A DNA stretch of 64,000 nucleotides, taken from Actinomadura sp. J1-007. GTDB taxonomy: Bacteria; Actinomycetota; Actinomycetes; Streptosporangiales; Streptosporangiaceae. The stretch is from positions 1,178,001 to 1,242,000 of the forward strand of contig NZ_WING01000002.1 of assembly GCF_009793335.1 (NCBI RefSeq). The letters run 5' to 3'. The notes under the pieces are model-generated. The model worked only from the letters and a program-made list of their open reading frames with translations. It was not told the origin of the DNA and searched no databases. Shown in pieces: positions 46,201 through 53,618 of the stretch (positions are counted from its first letter, which is position 1; every line of letters begins with the position of its first letter). A program made the translations under genes and the position numbers.

Positions 46201-47328
46201 CTGTTCCCGCTGTACGCGAGCATCCTCACGCCCGCGTGGCTGCGGGCGCTCGGCATGAGGGTCGGGCGCGACGTCGAGCTGTCCACCGTCCTCGCGCTGC
46301 CCACCATGACCGCCGTCGCCGACGGCGCGTTCCTCGCCGACGACACCATGGTCGCCCCGTACGAGCTCGGCGGCGGCCGGATGCGCGTCGCGCGCGCCCG
46401 CATCGGCAAGCGCGCGTTCCTCGGCAACTCCGGGATGGCCGGGCCCGGCCGCAAGGTCCCGAAGGGCGGGCTGATCGGCGTGCTGTCGGCCGCGCCGAAG
46501 AAGGCGAAGGCCGGCGCGTCCTACCTCGGGATGCCGCCCGTCCGGCTCCGCCGCGCGGCCGGGACCGGCGACCGGTCCCGCACCTACCGGCCGCCGCGCC
46601 GCCTCAAGGCGGCCCGCGCCGCCGTCGAGGCGTGCCGGATCGTGCCCGCCATGGGCACCGTCGCGGTCGGCGTCCTCGCCGTCGCCGCGCTGGAGCGGCT
46701 CGCCGCGTCGTTCGGCGTGGCCGCCGCCGTGCTGCTCGCGGGCGCCGTCTCGGCCTGCGCCGGGCTGCTCGCCGCCCTCACCGCGACGGCGGCCAAGTGG
46801 GCGCTCCTCGGCCGGATCACCCCCGGCGAACGGCCGCTGTGGAGCTCGTTCGTCTGGCGCAACGAGCTGGCCGACAACTTCGTCGAGGTGCTCGCCGCGC
46901 CCTGGTTCGCCGAGCCGTGGCTCGGCACCGCGCCGCTCAACCTCTGGCTGCGCTCGCTCGGCTCCCGCGTCGGGCGCGGCGTGTGGTGCGCCACCTACTG
47001 GCTGCCCGAGGCCGACCTCGTCCGGCTCGGCGACGGCGCGACCGTCAACCGCGGCTGCGTCCTCCAGACCCACCTGTTCCACGACCGGATCATGAGCATC
47101 GACGCGGTCGTGCTGGAACGGGGCGCGACGCTAGGCTCGAACGGGGTCGTCCTGCCCGCGGCCACGGTCGGGGCGGACGCCACGGTCGGACCCGCGTCCC
47201 TGGTGACGCGCGGCGAGCAGCTGCCCGCCGGCACCCGGTGGCTCGGCAACCCGATCGCGGCGTGGGCCCCCGCACCCCCCGCCCGCCGCGAGACCCGGAG
47301 GACCCGACCGGCCGTGAACACACCATGA
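43225..47328 (+). CDS. Pls-like NRPS (epsilon-poly-L-lysine-synthetase architecture)
   Basis: 1367 residues. Adenylation domain (about 75-540) with IIFTSGSTGRPKGVAVTH, VAFDASCEEMW, NTYGPTEATVV and the A10 Lys in TRTSGKVDRD (about 532). A thiolation domain follows, with Ser about 590 in FFALGGSSLGAARL. Then come three pairs of membrane helices (about 652-715, 890-962, 1140-1197) alternating with three soluble, left-handed-beta-helix-like acyltransferase-type domains (about 730-855, 970-1120, 1198-1355). There is no classical C or TE domain. This A-T-(TM2-C)x3 plan is that of membrane synthetases that polymerise a single amino acid (epsilon-poly-lysine and related polycations). The pocket residues suggest a basic substrate. 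Start uncertain: GTG 43225 or TTG 43291. The stop overlaps the M1 gene (ATGA). Confidence 0.88.
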   Translation: MVRGGHERCGATSPPFAGHRGALRPLLADAAEHAADAAEHAVTDAVGQAVTEAGHTAAIAGTARRAVFRAGRAAPAARTLLDVLEATALRHPHAPALDDGASRLDYDSLRAEAGRLAEDLERAGIGRGDRVGVRVPSGTADLYIAILGVLTAGAAYVPVDADDPDERADLVFGEAGVCAVIGEGRAIDPRGAPAGRAGRPEPDDDAWIIFTSGSTGRPKGVAVTHRSAAAFADAEARLFPAGPSDRVLAGLSVAFDASCEEMWLAWRHGACLVPAPRALVRTGVDLGPWLADRGITVVSTVPTLAALWPVETLDGIRLLIFGGEACPPELAARLATPGRRVWNTYGPTEATVVACAAPLGGDGPVRIGLPLDGWDLAVVDAAGEPVALGGTGELVIGGVGLARYLDLAKDAEKYAPLPSLGWDRAYRSGDLVRADPEGLVFLGRADEQVKLGGRRIELGEVDAALQALPGVGGAAAAVRTTASGHQLLVGYLVAGDGYDEAAARERLAEALPASLVPRLALVGTLPTRTSGKVDRDALPWPLPGPPGSVADGGGAPLTAAEEWLAGCWADVLGEAPDGPDADFFALGGSSLGAARLVSALRPRHPSVAVGDVYEHPTLRALAAHLGEAEAPATAGSAEPGRAVAPVPRRAALAQTLLMVPLLTLGAFRRLTALAAFTNLAGVPWAPHVSWWLVLAGALLFVAPPGRMLLAATGARLLLRGLRPGAYPRGGSAHLRLWTAEQLAERLGAAELSGAPWFALYARALGARIGPDVDLHSVPPVTGMLRLGREAAVEPEVDLSGHWLDGDVLHIGEVRIGAGATVGARAILFPGARVGKNAQVAPGAAVTGRVPAGQRWAGAPAVRKGPVRKGPLRKDGTRRDPEPARPPRKRRWTVAYGASALALGLFPLAAALPGLAVLAAFVRGSATLGEALAAALLGVPLATLAAMASFALATLAAVRLLGVGLEEGDHPVHGRQAWQAWTTSRLMGMARVWLFPLYASILTPAWLRALGMRVGRDVELSTVLALPTMTAVADGAFLADDTMVAPYELGGGRMRVARARIGKRAFLGNSGMAGPGRKVPKGGLIGVLSAAPKKAKAGASYLGMPPVRLRRAAGTGDRSRTYRPPRRLKAARAAVEACRIVPAMGTVAVGVLAVAALERLAASFGVAAAVLLAGAVSACAGLLAALTATAAKWALLGRITPGERPLWSSFVWRNELADNFVEVLAAPWFAEPWLGTAPLNLWLRSLGSRVGRGVWCATYWLPEADLVRLGDGATVNRGCVLQTHLFHDRIMSIDAVVLERGATLGSNGVVLPAATVGADATVGPASLVTRGEQLPAGTRWLGNPIAAWAPAPPARRETRRTRPAVNTP

Positions 47329-48611
47329 GCGAACGGGACGGCTACTTTCCCGGGCACGGCGAGGACGGCTACCGCGCCGAGACCTACGACCTGGCCCTGG
47401 AGTACCGCGTCGGCCCCAACCGGCTGGCCGGCACCGCCCGCGTCGACGCCGTCGCCGACCGCCGCCTCGACCGGTTCGCGCTCGACCTCGGGCCGTTCCG
47501 CGTCGCCCGCGTCCTGGTCGACGGACGCCCCGCGCGGTTCCGGCACCGGCACGGCAAGCTGACCGTGGCCCCCGCCGCGCCCGTACGGCAGGACGACCCG
47601 TTCACCGTGGAGGTCCGCTACTCCGGCAACCCGCGGCCGGTGTCCAGCCCGTGGGGCGGGCTCGGCTGGGAGCAGCTCACCGACGGGTCGCTCGTCGCCG
47701 CGCAGCCGACCGGCGCGCCGTCCTGGTTCCCCTGCAACGACCGCGCCGACCACAAGTCCCGCTACCGGATCGCCGTGACGACCGCGTCGGCCTACCACGT
47801 CGCGGCCAACGGGCGGCTGCTCGACCGCGCCGCCACCGGCGCGACCACCACCTGGCGGTACGCGCAGGACGAGCCGATGGCGCCGTACCTGGCGAGCGTC
47901 CAGATCGGCCGCTACGCCCGCACCGACCTCGCCGGGCCCGTCCCGCAGCGGCTGCTGTACCCGGCCGGGGCCGAGGAGTCCGTCCGGTACGACTTCGGCC
48001 GCCAGGACCGGATGCTCGCCGCGTTCGCCGACCTGTTCGGGCCGTACCCGTTCGGGGCCTACACCGTCGTCGTCACCGCCGACGACCTGGAGATCCCCGT
48101 CGAGGCGCAGGGCATGTCGGTCTTCGGCGCCAACCACGTGGACGGCCGCCGCGGGGAGGAGCGGCTCGTCGCGCACGAGCTCGCCCACCAGTGGTTCGGC
48201 AACAGCCTCACCCTCGCGCGGTGGCGCGACATCTGGCTGCACGAGGGCTTCGCGTCGTACGCCGAGTGGCTGTGGTCGGAGGCGTCCGGCGGCGAGCCTG
48301 CCGCCGGGCACGCGCGCCGCTGGCACGCGCGCCTCGCCGGCCAGGACCAGGACCTCGTGCTCGCCGACCCCGGCGCCCGCGGCGTCTTCGACGACCGCGT
48401 CTACAAGCGCGGCGCCGTCGCCCTGCACGCGCTGCGCACCGTCCTCGGCGACGCCAGGTTCTTCCCGATGCTGCGGGAGTGGACGGCCGAGCACCGGCAC
48501 GGCACCGTCACCACCGAGGAGTTCACCGCGCACGCGGCGCGCTCCGGCCCCGGCCTGGACGCGTTCTTCGACGCCTGGCTCTACCGGCCGGCGCTCCCCG
48601 ACCTGCCGTGA
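47325..48611 (+). CDS. M1-family zinc metallopeptidase coupled to the Pls-like gene
   Basis: 428 residues, shorter than full M1 aminopeptidases (no C-terminal helical domain). Gluzincin site: HELAHQWFGNS (about 284) with the third ligand Glu in LHEGFASY 18 residues on. The substrate-end motif usually GAMEN reads VEAQGMS here. No signal peptide. The start overlaps the synthetase stop (ATGA), so translation is coupled. In known producers of epsilon-poly-lysine, a membrane-associated aminopeptidase degrades the polymer and protects the cell; a similar job here is inferred, not shown. Confidence 0.9.
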   Translation: MSERDGYFPGHGEDGYRAETYDLALEYRVGPNRLAGTARVDAVADRRLDRFALDLGPFRVARVLVDGRPARFRHRHGKLTVAPAAPVRQDDPFTVEVRYSGNPRPVSSPWGGLGWEQLTDGSLVAAQPTGAPSWFPCNDRADHKSRYRIAVTTASAYHVAANGRLLDRAATGATTTWRYAQDEPMAPYLASVQIGRYARTDLAGPVPQRLLYPAGAEESVRYDFGRQDRMLAAFADLFGPYPFGAYTVVVTADDLEIPVEAQGMSVFGANHVDGRRGEERLVAHELAHQWFGNSLTLARWRDIWLHEGFASYAEWLWSEASGGEPAAGHARRWHARLAGQDQDLVLADPGARGVFDDRVYKRGAVALHALRTVLGDARFFPMLREWTAEHRHGTVTTEEFTAHAARSGPGLDAFFDAWLYRPALPDLP

Positions 48612-48635
48612 CGCGGCGCGCCGCGGGCGCGCGGG

Positions 48636-49574
48636 TCAGTCCCACTCCCAGCGGATGCCGTGCACGCCGGGGCGCAGGTCCACGTCCGCCATGTGGACGG
48701 TGTGCCAGCCGGTGAGCCGCAGCTCCTGCACGTCGCTCGCCGGGGTCGACACGTTCGGCTGCCAGTCGCGGTAGCAGCGCGCCGGCAGCGCCGCCGGGTC
48801 GAAGTGCACCTGGAGGACGAACTCGCGCACCGGGAACCGGAACCACCGCCGGTACGTCGAGCTGAGCGGCCCGTGCTCCTCGTGCCCGAACTCGTACTCC
48901 ACGACGTACGTCTCGCCGCGCTCCAGGGACCGTTCGAACAGCAGCTCCGCCGCCGACACGCCCGACCCGGGGTCGGTGCGCATCCGGCCCACCCGGCAGT
49001 ACGCCGTCTGGGCCAGGTCGGCGAGCCGGCCGCGCTCGTTGTAGTGCACGGCCACGTGCCGGTCCACGCCGTCCGCGCGGGCGCGCAGGACGAGCCGCGT
49101 GTGGATGCCGCGCTCCTCCCGGTCGGGCCCGACGAACATCCGCTCGTGGCAGCTCAGCCATTCGAGCTGCCCGTCGCTCGGCGGCGCGATCTGGCCGAGC
49201 AGCCGGTCGACGCTGCCCGACACCTCGCACAGGTCCCGGTAGGGGAGCGCCCCGGGGACGTGCCGCACCCAGCGCCCGCGCGGCCTCGGCGGGCCGAGCC
49301 GGGTCACGAGCGAGTCCTGCGGCACGTTGAGGATCTGCTCCAGCGCGCGGACGGCGTGCAGCGACTGGGAACGTTCCGGGCGGCACCGGCCGCGCTGCCA
49401 GTTGCTGAGGCTGGCCAGGCTGACGCGGATGCCGCGGTCGGCGAGCCGCGCGTGCAGCCGCTCCAGGCTGAGGCCGCGCGCGCGGATCGCGCCGCGCAGC
49501 GCCTCGTCGAACGAGCTCGCGGTCGGCGCCTCGGCACGGGCGGCCGGGGCCTCGGTACGGATGGTCGATGTCAT
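48636..49574 (-). CDS. XRE-type helix-turn-helix protein with large unknown C-terminal domain
   Basis: 312 residues. The HTH lies near residues 25-80 (RGLSLERLHARLADRGIRVSLASLSNWQRGRCRPERS). The remaining 220 residues are beta-rich (HTRLVLRARADGVDRHVAVHYNERG; YVVEYEFGHEEHGPLSSTYRRWFRFPVREFVLQVHFDP; ELRLTGWHTVHMADVDLRPGVHGIRWEWD), a common actinobacterial arrangement of unknown ligand. Start ATG 49574. Convergent with the M1 gene; the 24-bp gap holds a CGCGGCGCGCCGCG palindrome that could terminate both. Confidence 0.8.
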   Translation of the reverse strand: MTSTIRTEAPAARAEAPTASSFDEALRGAIRARGLSLERLHARLADRGIRVSLASLSNWQRGRCRPERSQSLHAVRALEQILNVPQDSLVTRLGPPRPRGRWVRHVPGALPYRDLCEVSGSVDRLLGQIAPPSDGQLEWLSCHERMFVGPDREERGIHTRLVLRARADGVDRHVAVHYNERGRLADLAQTAYCRVGRMRTDPGSGVSAAELLFERSLERGETYVVEYEFGHEEHGPLSSTYRRWFRFPVREFVLQVHFDPAALPARCYRDWQPNVSTPASDVQELRLTGWHTVHMADVDLRPGVHGIRWEWD

Positions 49575-49650
49575 CTGCGGGGGCCTCCTGACATCGTTCG
49601 GCCCCGCGCCGCCGCGGGGTCGGCGGCCACGGGTGATCACGAAAGTACCC

Positions 49651-49725
49651 GCGCGCCCGGGGTCCGTCGAGACCCCGGGCGCGCCGGGGCCCGCACGCGC
49701 GGGGGCAGGGCGGGCGTGCGGGCCC
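49651..49725 (-). terminator. Tandem GC hairpins downstream of the M23 gene
   Basis: Hairpin A: arms 49687-49698 and 49714-49725, 12 bp, perfect. Hairpin B: arms 49651-49664 and 49671-49684, 14 bp, perfect, loop CGTCGA. Both lie just past the stop of the minus-strand M23 gene and upstream of the next minus-strand gene, so they should terminate the former. Confidence 0.75.
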
Positions 49726-49744
49726 GGTCCGTCGCCGGGCGCGG

Positions 49745-51134
49745 TCAGAAGGTGAGGCTCCAGGCGTCGATGTAGCCGCTGTCGTTCACGTCCAGGTCGC
49801 GCACGCGCAGCTTCCACACGCCGTTCGCCGTCTCCGAGGAGGCGTCCACGGTGTCGGTCTCGTGGATGACGTCCGCGTCGTCGTCGGGATCGCCGTCGCG
49901 CAGCCGGTAGGCGCGCCCGCTCGGCCCGATCAGGTCGATCTCCAGGTCGCCGCGCCAGGTGTGGTGGACGTCCTGGAACACCGAGAGCGCCGATGGGGCG
50001 TTGCCGGGGACGCCGGTGACGGTGATGGACGACTCGACCGTGCCCTGGTCCGGGATCGTGACGTCCGCGTCGTTCTGGAACGTGCGGCCCGGGTCGCCGC
50101 CGCCCCCGTAGTTGATCAGGCGGCAGCAGTCGTCGCGGTAGATCCGGGTGGTCCCGCGCTGGGCGTAGCCCTGGTACGCCGACGCGCCCTCGTACCAGGT
50201 CCACCCGCCGATGGTCTTGCCCTGCACCGCGACCGGGGTGCCGCCGTCCGAGCCGCTCCACAGCGTCCAGTGCGTGTGGTCGCCGTTCGCCGACCCGCCG
50301 CAGGGGAGCTGGGTGTCGATGCGCCCGAGGTACTCGCCGAGCTTCACCGCGCTGCCCCGGCCTTCGCGGTGGTGTCGCGCAGGTGGTAGTAGCCGGTGGT
50401 GTACCCGTTGTCGTGCATGACGGTGATGTACGGCCAGCGCCCGCCGCTCGTGCAGTGCCGGTACATCGTGCCCGCGCGGGACGCGAGCACGTTCCCGTCG
50501 CCGCCGAAGAAGTCGATCGAGTTGTACGGGCGGGACTGGCCGCTGTTGCCGTGCACGCCCCAGTGGCCCCAGCCCGTCCCCTGCTTCCACGGCAGCGACA
50601 GGCCGGTGTCGGCGGCGAGGGGCCGCGCGGCCGCGGTCCGGGCGAACGGGGCCCGCTCGGCCCGCTTCACCACCGACTCCGGCGCGTCGTGCGACAGGAG
50701 GCGAACTCCGGCGTGCCCTGGAGGCCCGCCTTCCACGCGCCGCCGTCGAGCCGCGCGACGAACAGCGCGGTCACGGGCGAGGCGTCCACGCCGTCCGGGA
50801 TCAGGAAGACCGCGCTGCCGAACGTCCAGGCCCGGTCCGGCGACCAGCGCTGCGGCTCGACGAGCGTCCGCAGCGCCGCCGAGGCGGGCAGGCCGTACGA
50901 GGCGCGGGCGCGGGCGCCGAGCCGGCGCTCCAGCCGGACCGAGACCGTCCGCTCCAATCCCTCCTGGGACGCCGGGTCCACGGCCCGCGCCTCGCTCGCC
51001 TCGCTCGTCGCGTTCGCCGCGAGGGCCGTGCGCGGGATGGCCGCGCCCGCCGACGGGGGAACGGCCGAGAGGGCGGTCACCGTCGCCGCCGCCGTGCCGA
51101 GGGCCACCAGGGCGGCCCGCGTTCGTCTGTTCAC
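49745..51134 (-). CDS. Secreted LasA/beta-lytic-type M23 endopeptidase with P-domain; two frameshifts as assembled
   Basis: About 463 residues after correction. GTG start 51134 (GGAG upstream), signal RAALVALGTAAATVTALSAVPPSAGAA, propeptide, then an M23A catalytic domain: GWGHWGVHGNSGQSRPYNSIDFFGGDG (His...Asp), MYRHCTSGGRWPYITVMHDNGYTTGYYHL, and HTHWTLWSGS (HxH). The C-terminal P-domain has IPDQGTVESSITV, HTWRGDLEIDLIGPSG and GVWKLRVRDLDVNDSGYIDAWSL. Two one-base losses break it, at about 50700-50701 and in the C4 run 50355-50358. M23A enzymes cut peptidoglycan cross-bridges or Gly-Gly bonds; a bacteriolytic or scavenging role outside the cell is likely. Confidence 0.87.
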
Positions 51135-51495
51135 GGTCGTGCTCCTTCGCTCGGGGGAGGGCGGCGCTCCCCCGAACGCGCCGCTGCGGGAGGTAGCGTG
51201 CGCCGGGCGGCGGAGGCGGGCAACAGCGCGAACGGGCCGGGCCGGAAAACCCTGGAAACGGGGGTCTAGAAACTGAACTTCCAGTGCGGCCGGATGTGGC
51301 CACGGCCGTTTAGCGCCTGGTCCGCGACGTTCCCGTCCGCGCCGTTCACGGCGGCGAAAGGGCAGGCCGGGAGCCCGGTTGAATCTTTAGACCGGGCCCG
51401 CCGCGGCGGCGGACCGTGATCGTCCGGCCACGGGAGCGAGTAAGCTCGTGGGTTTCGCCTCGAAGCCACGCACTCTCGCCGGGAGGTCTGCTCGC
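51135..51495. other. 361-bp divergent intergenic region before the HelD gene
   Basis: No gene seen. It holds an AT-richer patch near 51375-51392 with GGGAGCCCGG symmetry. The rifamycin-associated palindrome found upstream of rifampicin-inducible genes was looked for by eye and is not apparent. Confidence 0.5.
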
Positions 51496-53610
51496 ATGCC
51501 CACCGCCGAACCCCGGACCGGAACCGGGACCGAGACCCCGTCCGAGCCCGACCCGGACCCCGACCCCGACCCCGAGACCGCCGCCGAGACCGCCGAGACC
51601 GCCGCCGAGACCGCCGCCGGATCCGAGCTCGCCGCCGAGCAGACCCACCTCGCCGAGTCGCGCGCCGCGCTGCGCCGGATGCGCGAGCACGCGGCGGGGC
51701 TGTCGGCCGACGTCGCCGCCGACTGGGTCTCCAAGCAGTTCCTCGAATCGCTGCTCGACCAGCGGGTCGCGGCGCTCGCCGACCACCCCGGCACGCCGCT
51801 GTTCTTCGGCCGGATGGACCACGACGGCACCGGCCCCGCCACGCTCGACCTGCCCCCGACGATGTACGTCGGGCGCCGCCACGTCCACGACGGCGACCAG
51901 GGCCGGCCGCTCGTGCTGGACTGGCGCGCCCCCGTCTCGCGGGCGTTCTACCAGGCCGGGCCCGCCGACCCGATGGGCTGGCGGCGCCGGCGGCGGTTCG
52001 GGTTCCAGGGCGGCGAGCTGACCGCGTTCGAGGACGAGCCGCTCGACGGCCGCGCGCTCGGCCCGTCCGCGATCCTCACCGAGGAGATCGAACGGCCACG
52101 CACCGGCCCGATGCGCGACATCGTCGCCACCATCCAGCCCGAGCAGGACGTGATCGTCCGCGCCGACCTGCCCTGCACCGTCTGCGTGCAGGGCGCGCCC
52201 GGCACCGGCAAGACCGCCGTCGGGCTGCACCGCGCCGCCTACCTGCTGTTCACCCACCGGGAACGGCTCGCCCGCTCCGGCGTCCTGATCGTCGGCCCCA
52301 ACCGGGCGTTCCTCGCCTACATCTCCGCCGTGCTGCCCGCGCTCGGCGAGGTCCGCGTCGACCAGGCCACCATCGAGGACCTCCTCGGCGCCCCGGACGC
52401 GGCCGAGCCCGCGGCCGTCGGCGCGCTGAAGGGCGACGCGCGGATGGCCGAGGTGCTGCGCAGGGCGCTGTGGCGGCAGATCGCCAAGCCCGAGGAGGGC
52501 CTGGTCGTCACCCGGGGCGCCTCGCGGTACCGGCTCGCCGACCACGAGGTCCGGGAGATCGCGGCGGCGCTGCGCGGCACGGTCCGCTACGCCAACGGGC
52601 GCGCCTCGTTCGCCCAGCGGCTCGCGCACCAGATCCTGGTCCGCATGGAGCAGCGCGGCGAGGCCCCCGACGACCGGGTGCAGGACCAGGTCGCCCGGTC
52701 CAGGCCCGTCAAGGCGCTGCTCGACCGGGTCTGGCCCAAGGTCACCGCCGAGCAGGTGCTGTTCAGGCTTCTGTCGGACGCCGAGCTGATGCGGGCCGCG
52801 GCCAAGGGCGTCCTGGACGAGGACGAGCAGGCCGCGATCATGTGGGCCAAGCCCTTCCGCTCGTTCCGCTCGGCCAGGTGGACGCTCGCCGACCGGGCCC
52901 TGCTCGACGAGCTGAACGACCTCATCGAGCGCACGCCCTCGCTCGGCCACCTCGTCGTGGACGAGGCGCAGGACCTGTCGGCGATGCAGCTGCGCGCCCT
53001 CGGCCGCCGCTGCGCGACCGGCTCGGCGACCGTCCTCGGCGACCTGGCCCAGGGCACCACGCCCTGGTCGGCCCGGTCCTGGACGGAGGTGCTCGGCCAC
53101 CTCGGGCAGGACGGCGAGGTCACCGAGCTGACCCTCGGCTTCCGCGTCCCGGGGCCGGTGCTCGACTACGCCGCGCGGCTCCTCCCGCACGTCGCGCCCG
53201 AGCTGGAGGCCCCGCGCTCGCTGCGCGCCGGGTCGGACGCCCTGACCGTGCGGCGCGTCCCCGACCTGGCGGAGGCCGTCGCCGCCGCCGCGCGCGACGC
53301 GCTCGCCCGGCCCGGCTCGGTCGGGCTGATCGTCCCGGACGCCGACGCCGCCGCCTGCGCGGAGGCGCTGTCGGCCGCGGGGCTCGCGCCCGAGGTGCTC
53401 GGCCCCGAGTCCGACGGCGCGGGACGGCTGCTGGTCGTCCCGGCGACGCTGGCCAAGGGCCTGGAGTACGACCATGTGATCGTCGCGGAGCCCGCCGCCA
53501 TCGCCGCCGCGGAGGCGCGCGGGCTGGCCCGGTTGTACGTGGTCCTGACCAGGGCCGTAACCTCGCTGACCGTGCTGCACACCACCGACCTGCCCGCCGA
53601 GCTCGCGTAG
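51496..53610 (+). CDS. HelD/HelR-like UvrD-type ATPase
   Basis: 704 residues. Superfamily-1 ATPase fold: GRPLVLDWRAPVSRAFYQA, Walker A CVQGAPGTGKTAVGLHRAAYLL (about residue 230), Walker B LGHLVVDEAQDLSAMQLRAL, LGDLAQGTTPWSARSW, and a final VVLTRAVTSLTVLH. A helical N-terminal arm carrying an acidic low-complexity extension (PDPDPDPDPE, TAAETAETAAE) precedes it. HelD removes or recycles stalled RNA polymerase; the HelR branch gives rifamycin tolerance. ATG 51496 follows GGGAGG 9 nt away, and the longer frame from 51448 lacks such a site. Confidence 0.87.
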   Translation: MPTAEPRTGTGTETPSEPDPDPDPDPETAAETAETAAETAAGSELAAEQTHLAESRAALRRMREHAAGLSADVAADWVSKQFLESLLDQRVAALADHPGTPLFFGRMDHDGTGPATLDLPPTMYVGRRHVHDGDQGRPLVLDWRAPVSRAFYQAGPADPMGWRRRRRFGFQGGELTAFEDEPLDGRALGPSAILTEEIERPRTGPMRDIVATIQPEQDVIVRADLPCTVCVQGAPGTGKTAVGLHRAAYLLFTHRERLARSGVLIVGPNRAFLAYISAVLPALGEVRVDQATIEDLLGAPDAAEPAAVGALKGDARMAEVLRRALWRQIAKPEEGLVVTRGASRYRLADHEVREIAAALRGTVRYANGRASFAQRLAHQILVRMEQRGEAPDDRVQDQVARSRPVKALLDRVWPKVTAEQVLFRLLSDAELMRAAAKGVLDEDEQAAIMWAKPFRSFRSARWTLADRALLDELNDLIERTPSLGHLVVDEAQDLSAMQLRALGRRCATGSATVLGDLAQGTTPWSARSWTEVLGHLGQDGEVTELTLGFRVPGPVLDYAARLLPHVAPELEAPRSLRAGSDALTVRRVPDLAEAVAAAARDALARPGSVGLIVPDADAAACAEALSAAGLAPEVLGPESDGAGRLLVVPATLAKGLEYDHVIVAEPAAIAAAEARGLARLYVVLTRAVTSLTVLHTTDLPAELA
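51547..51620 (+). repeat. Codon repeats in the HelD N-terminus
   Basis: GACCCC-type hexamers (about 51550-51575) encode Asp-Pro repeats, then GCCGAGACC nonamers (about 51577-51615) encode Ala-Glu-Thr repeats. Low-complexity, in frame, and within the disordered arm; likely variable in length among strains. Confidence 0.6.
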
Positions 53611-53618
53611 GAGGACCC

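Noticed and set aside
43300..47082. A 1260-codon open frame antisense to the Pls-like gene
   Set aside because: Mirror of GC-rich codon bias; Arg/Gly/Ala-rich with no domains, while the sense strand has clear NRPS motifs.
43092..48611. A continuous 1839-codon plus-strand frame ending as the M1 peptidase
   Set aside because: Its first two thirds are an Arg/Pro-rich shadow of the synthetase gene; only the part from 47325 is peptidase sequence.
51250..51495. Rifamycin-associated element upstream of the HelD gene
   Set aside because: No matching long palindrome found by eye in this stretch.
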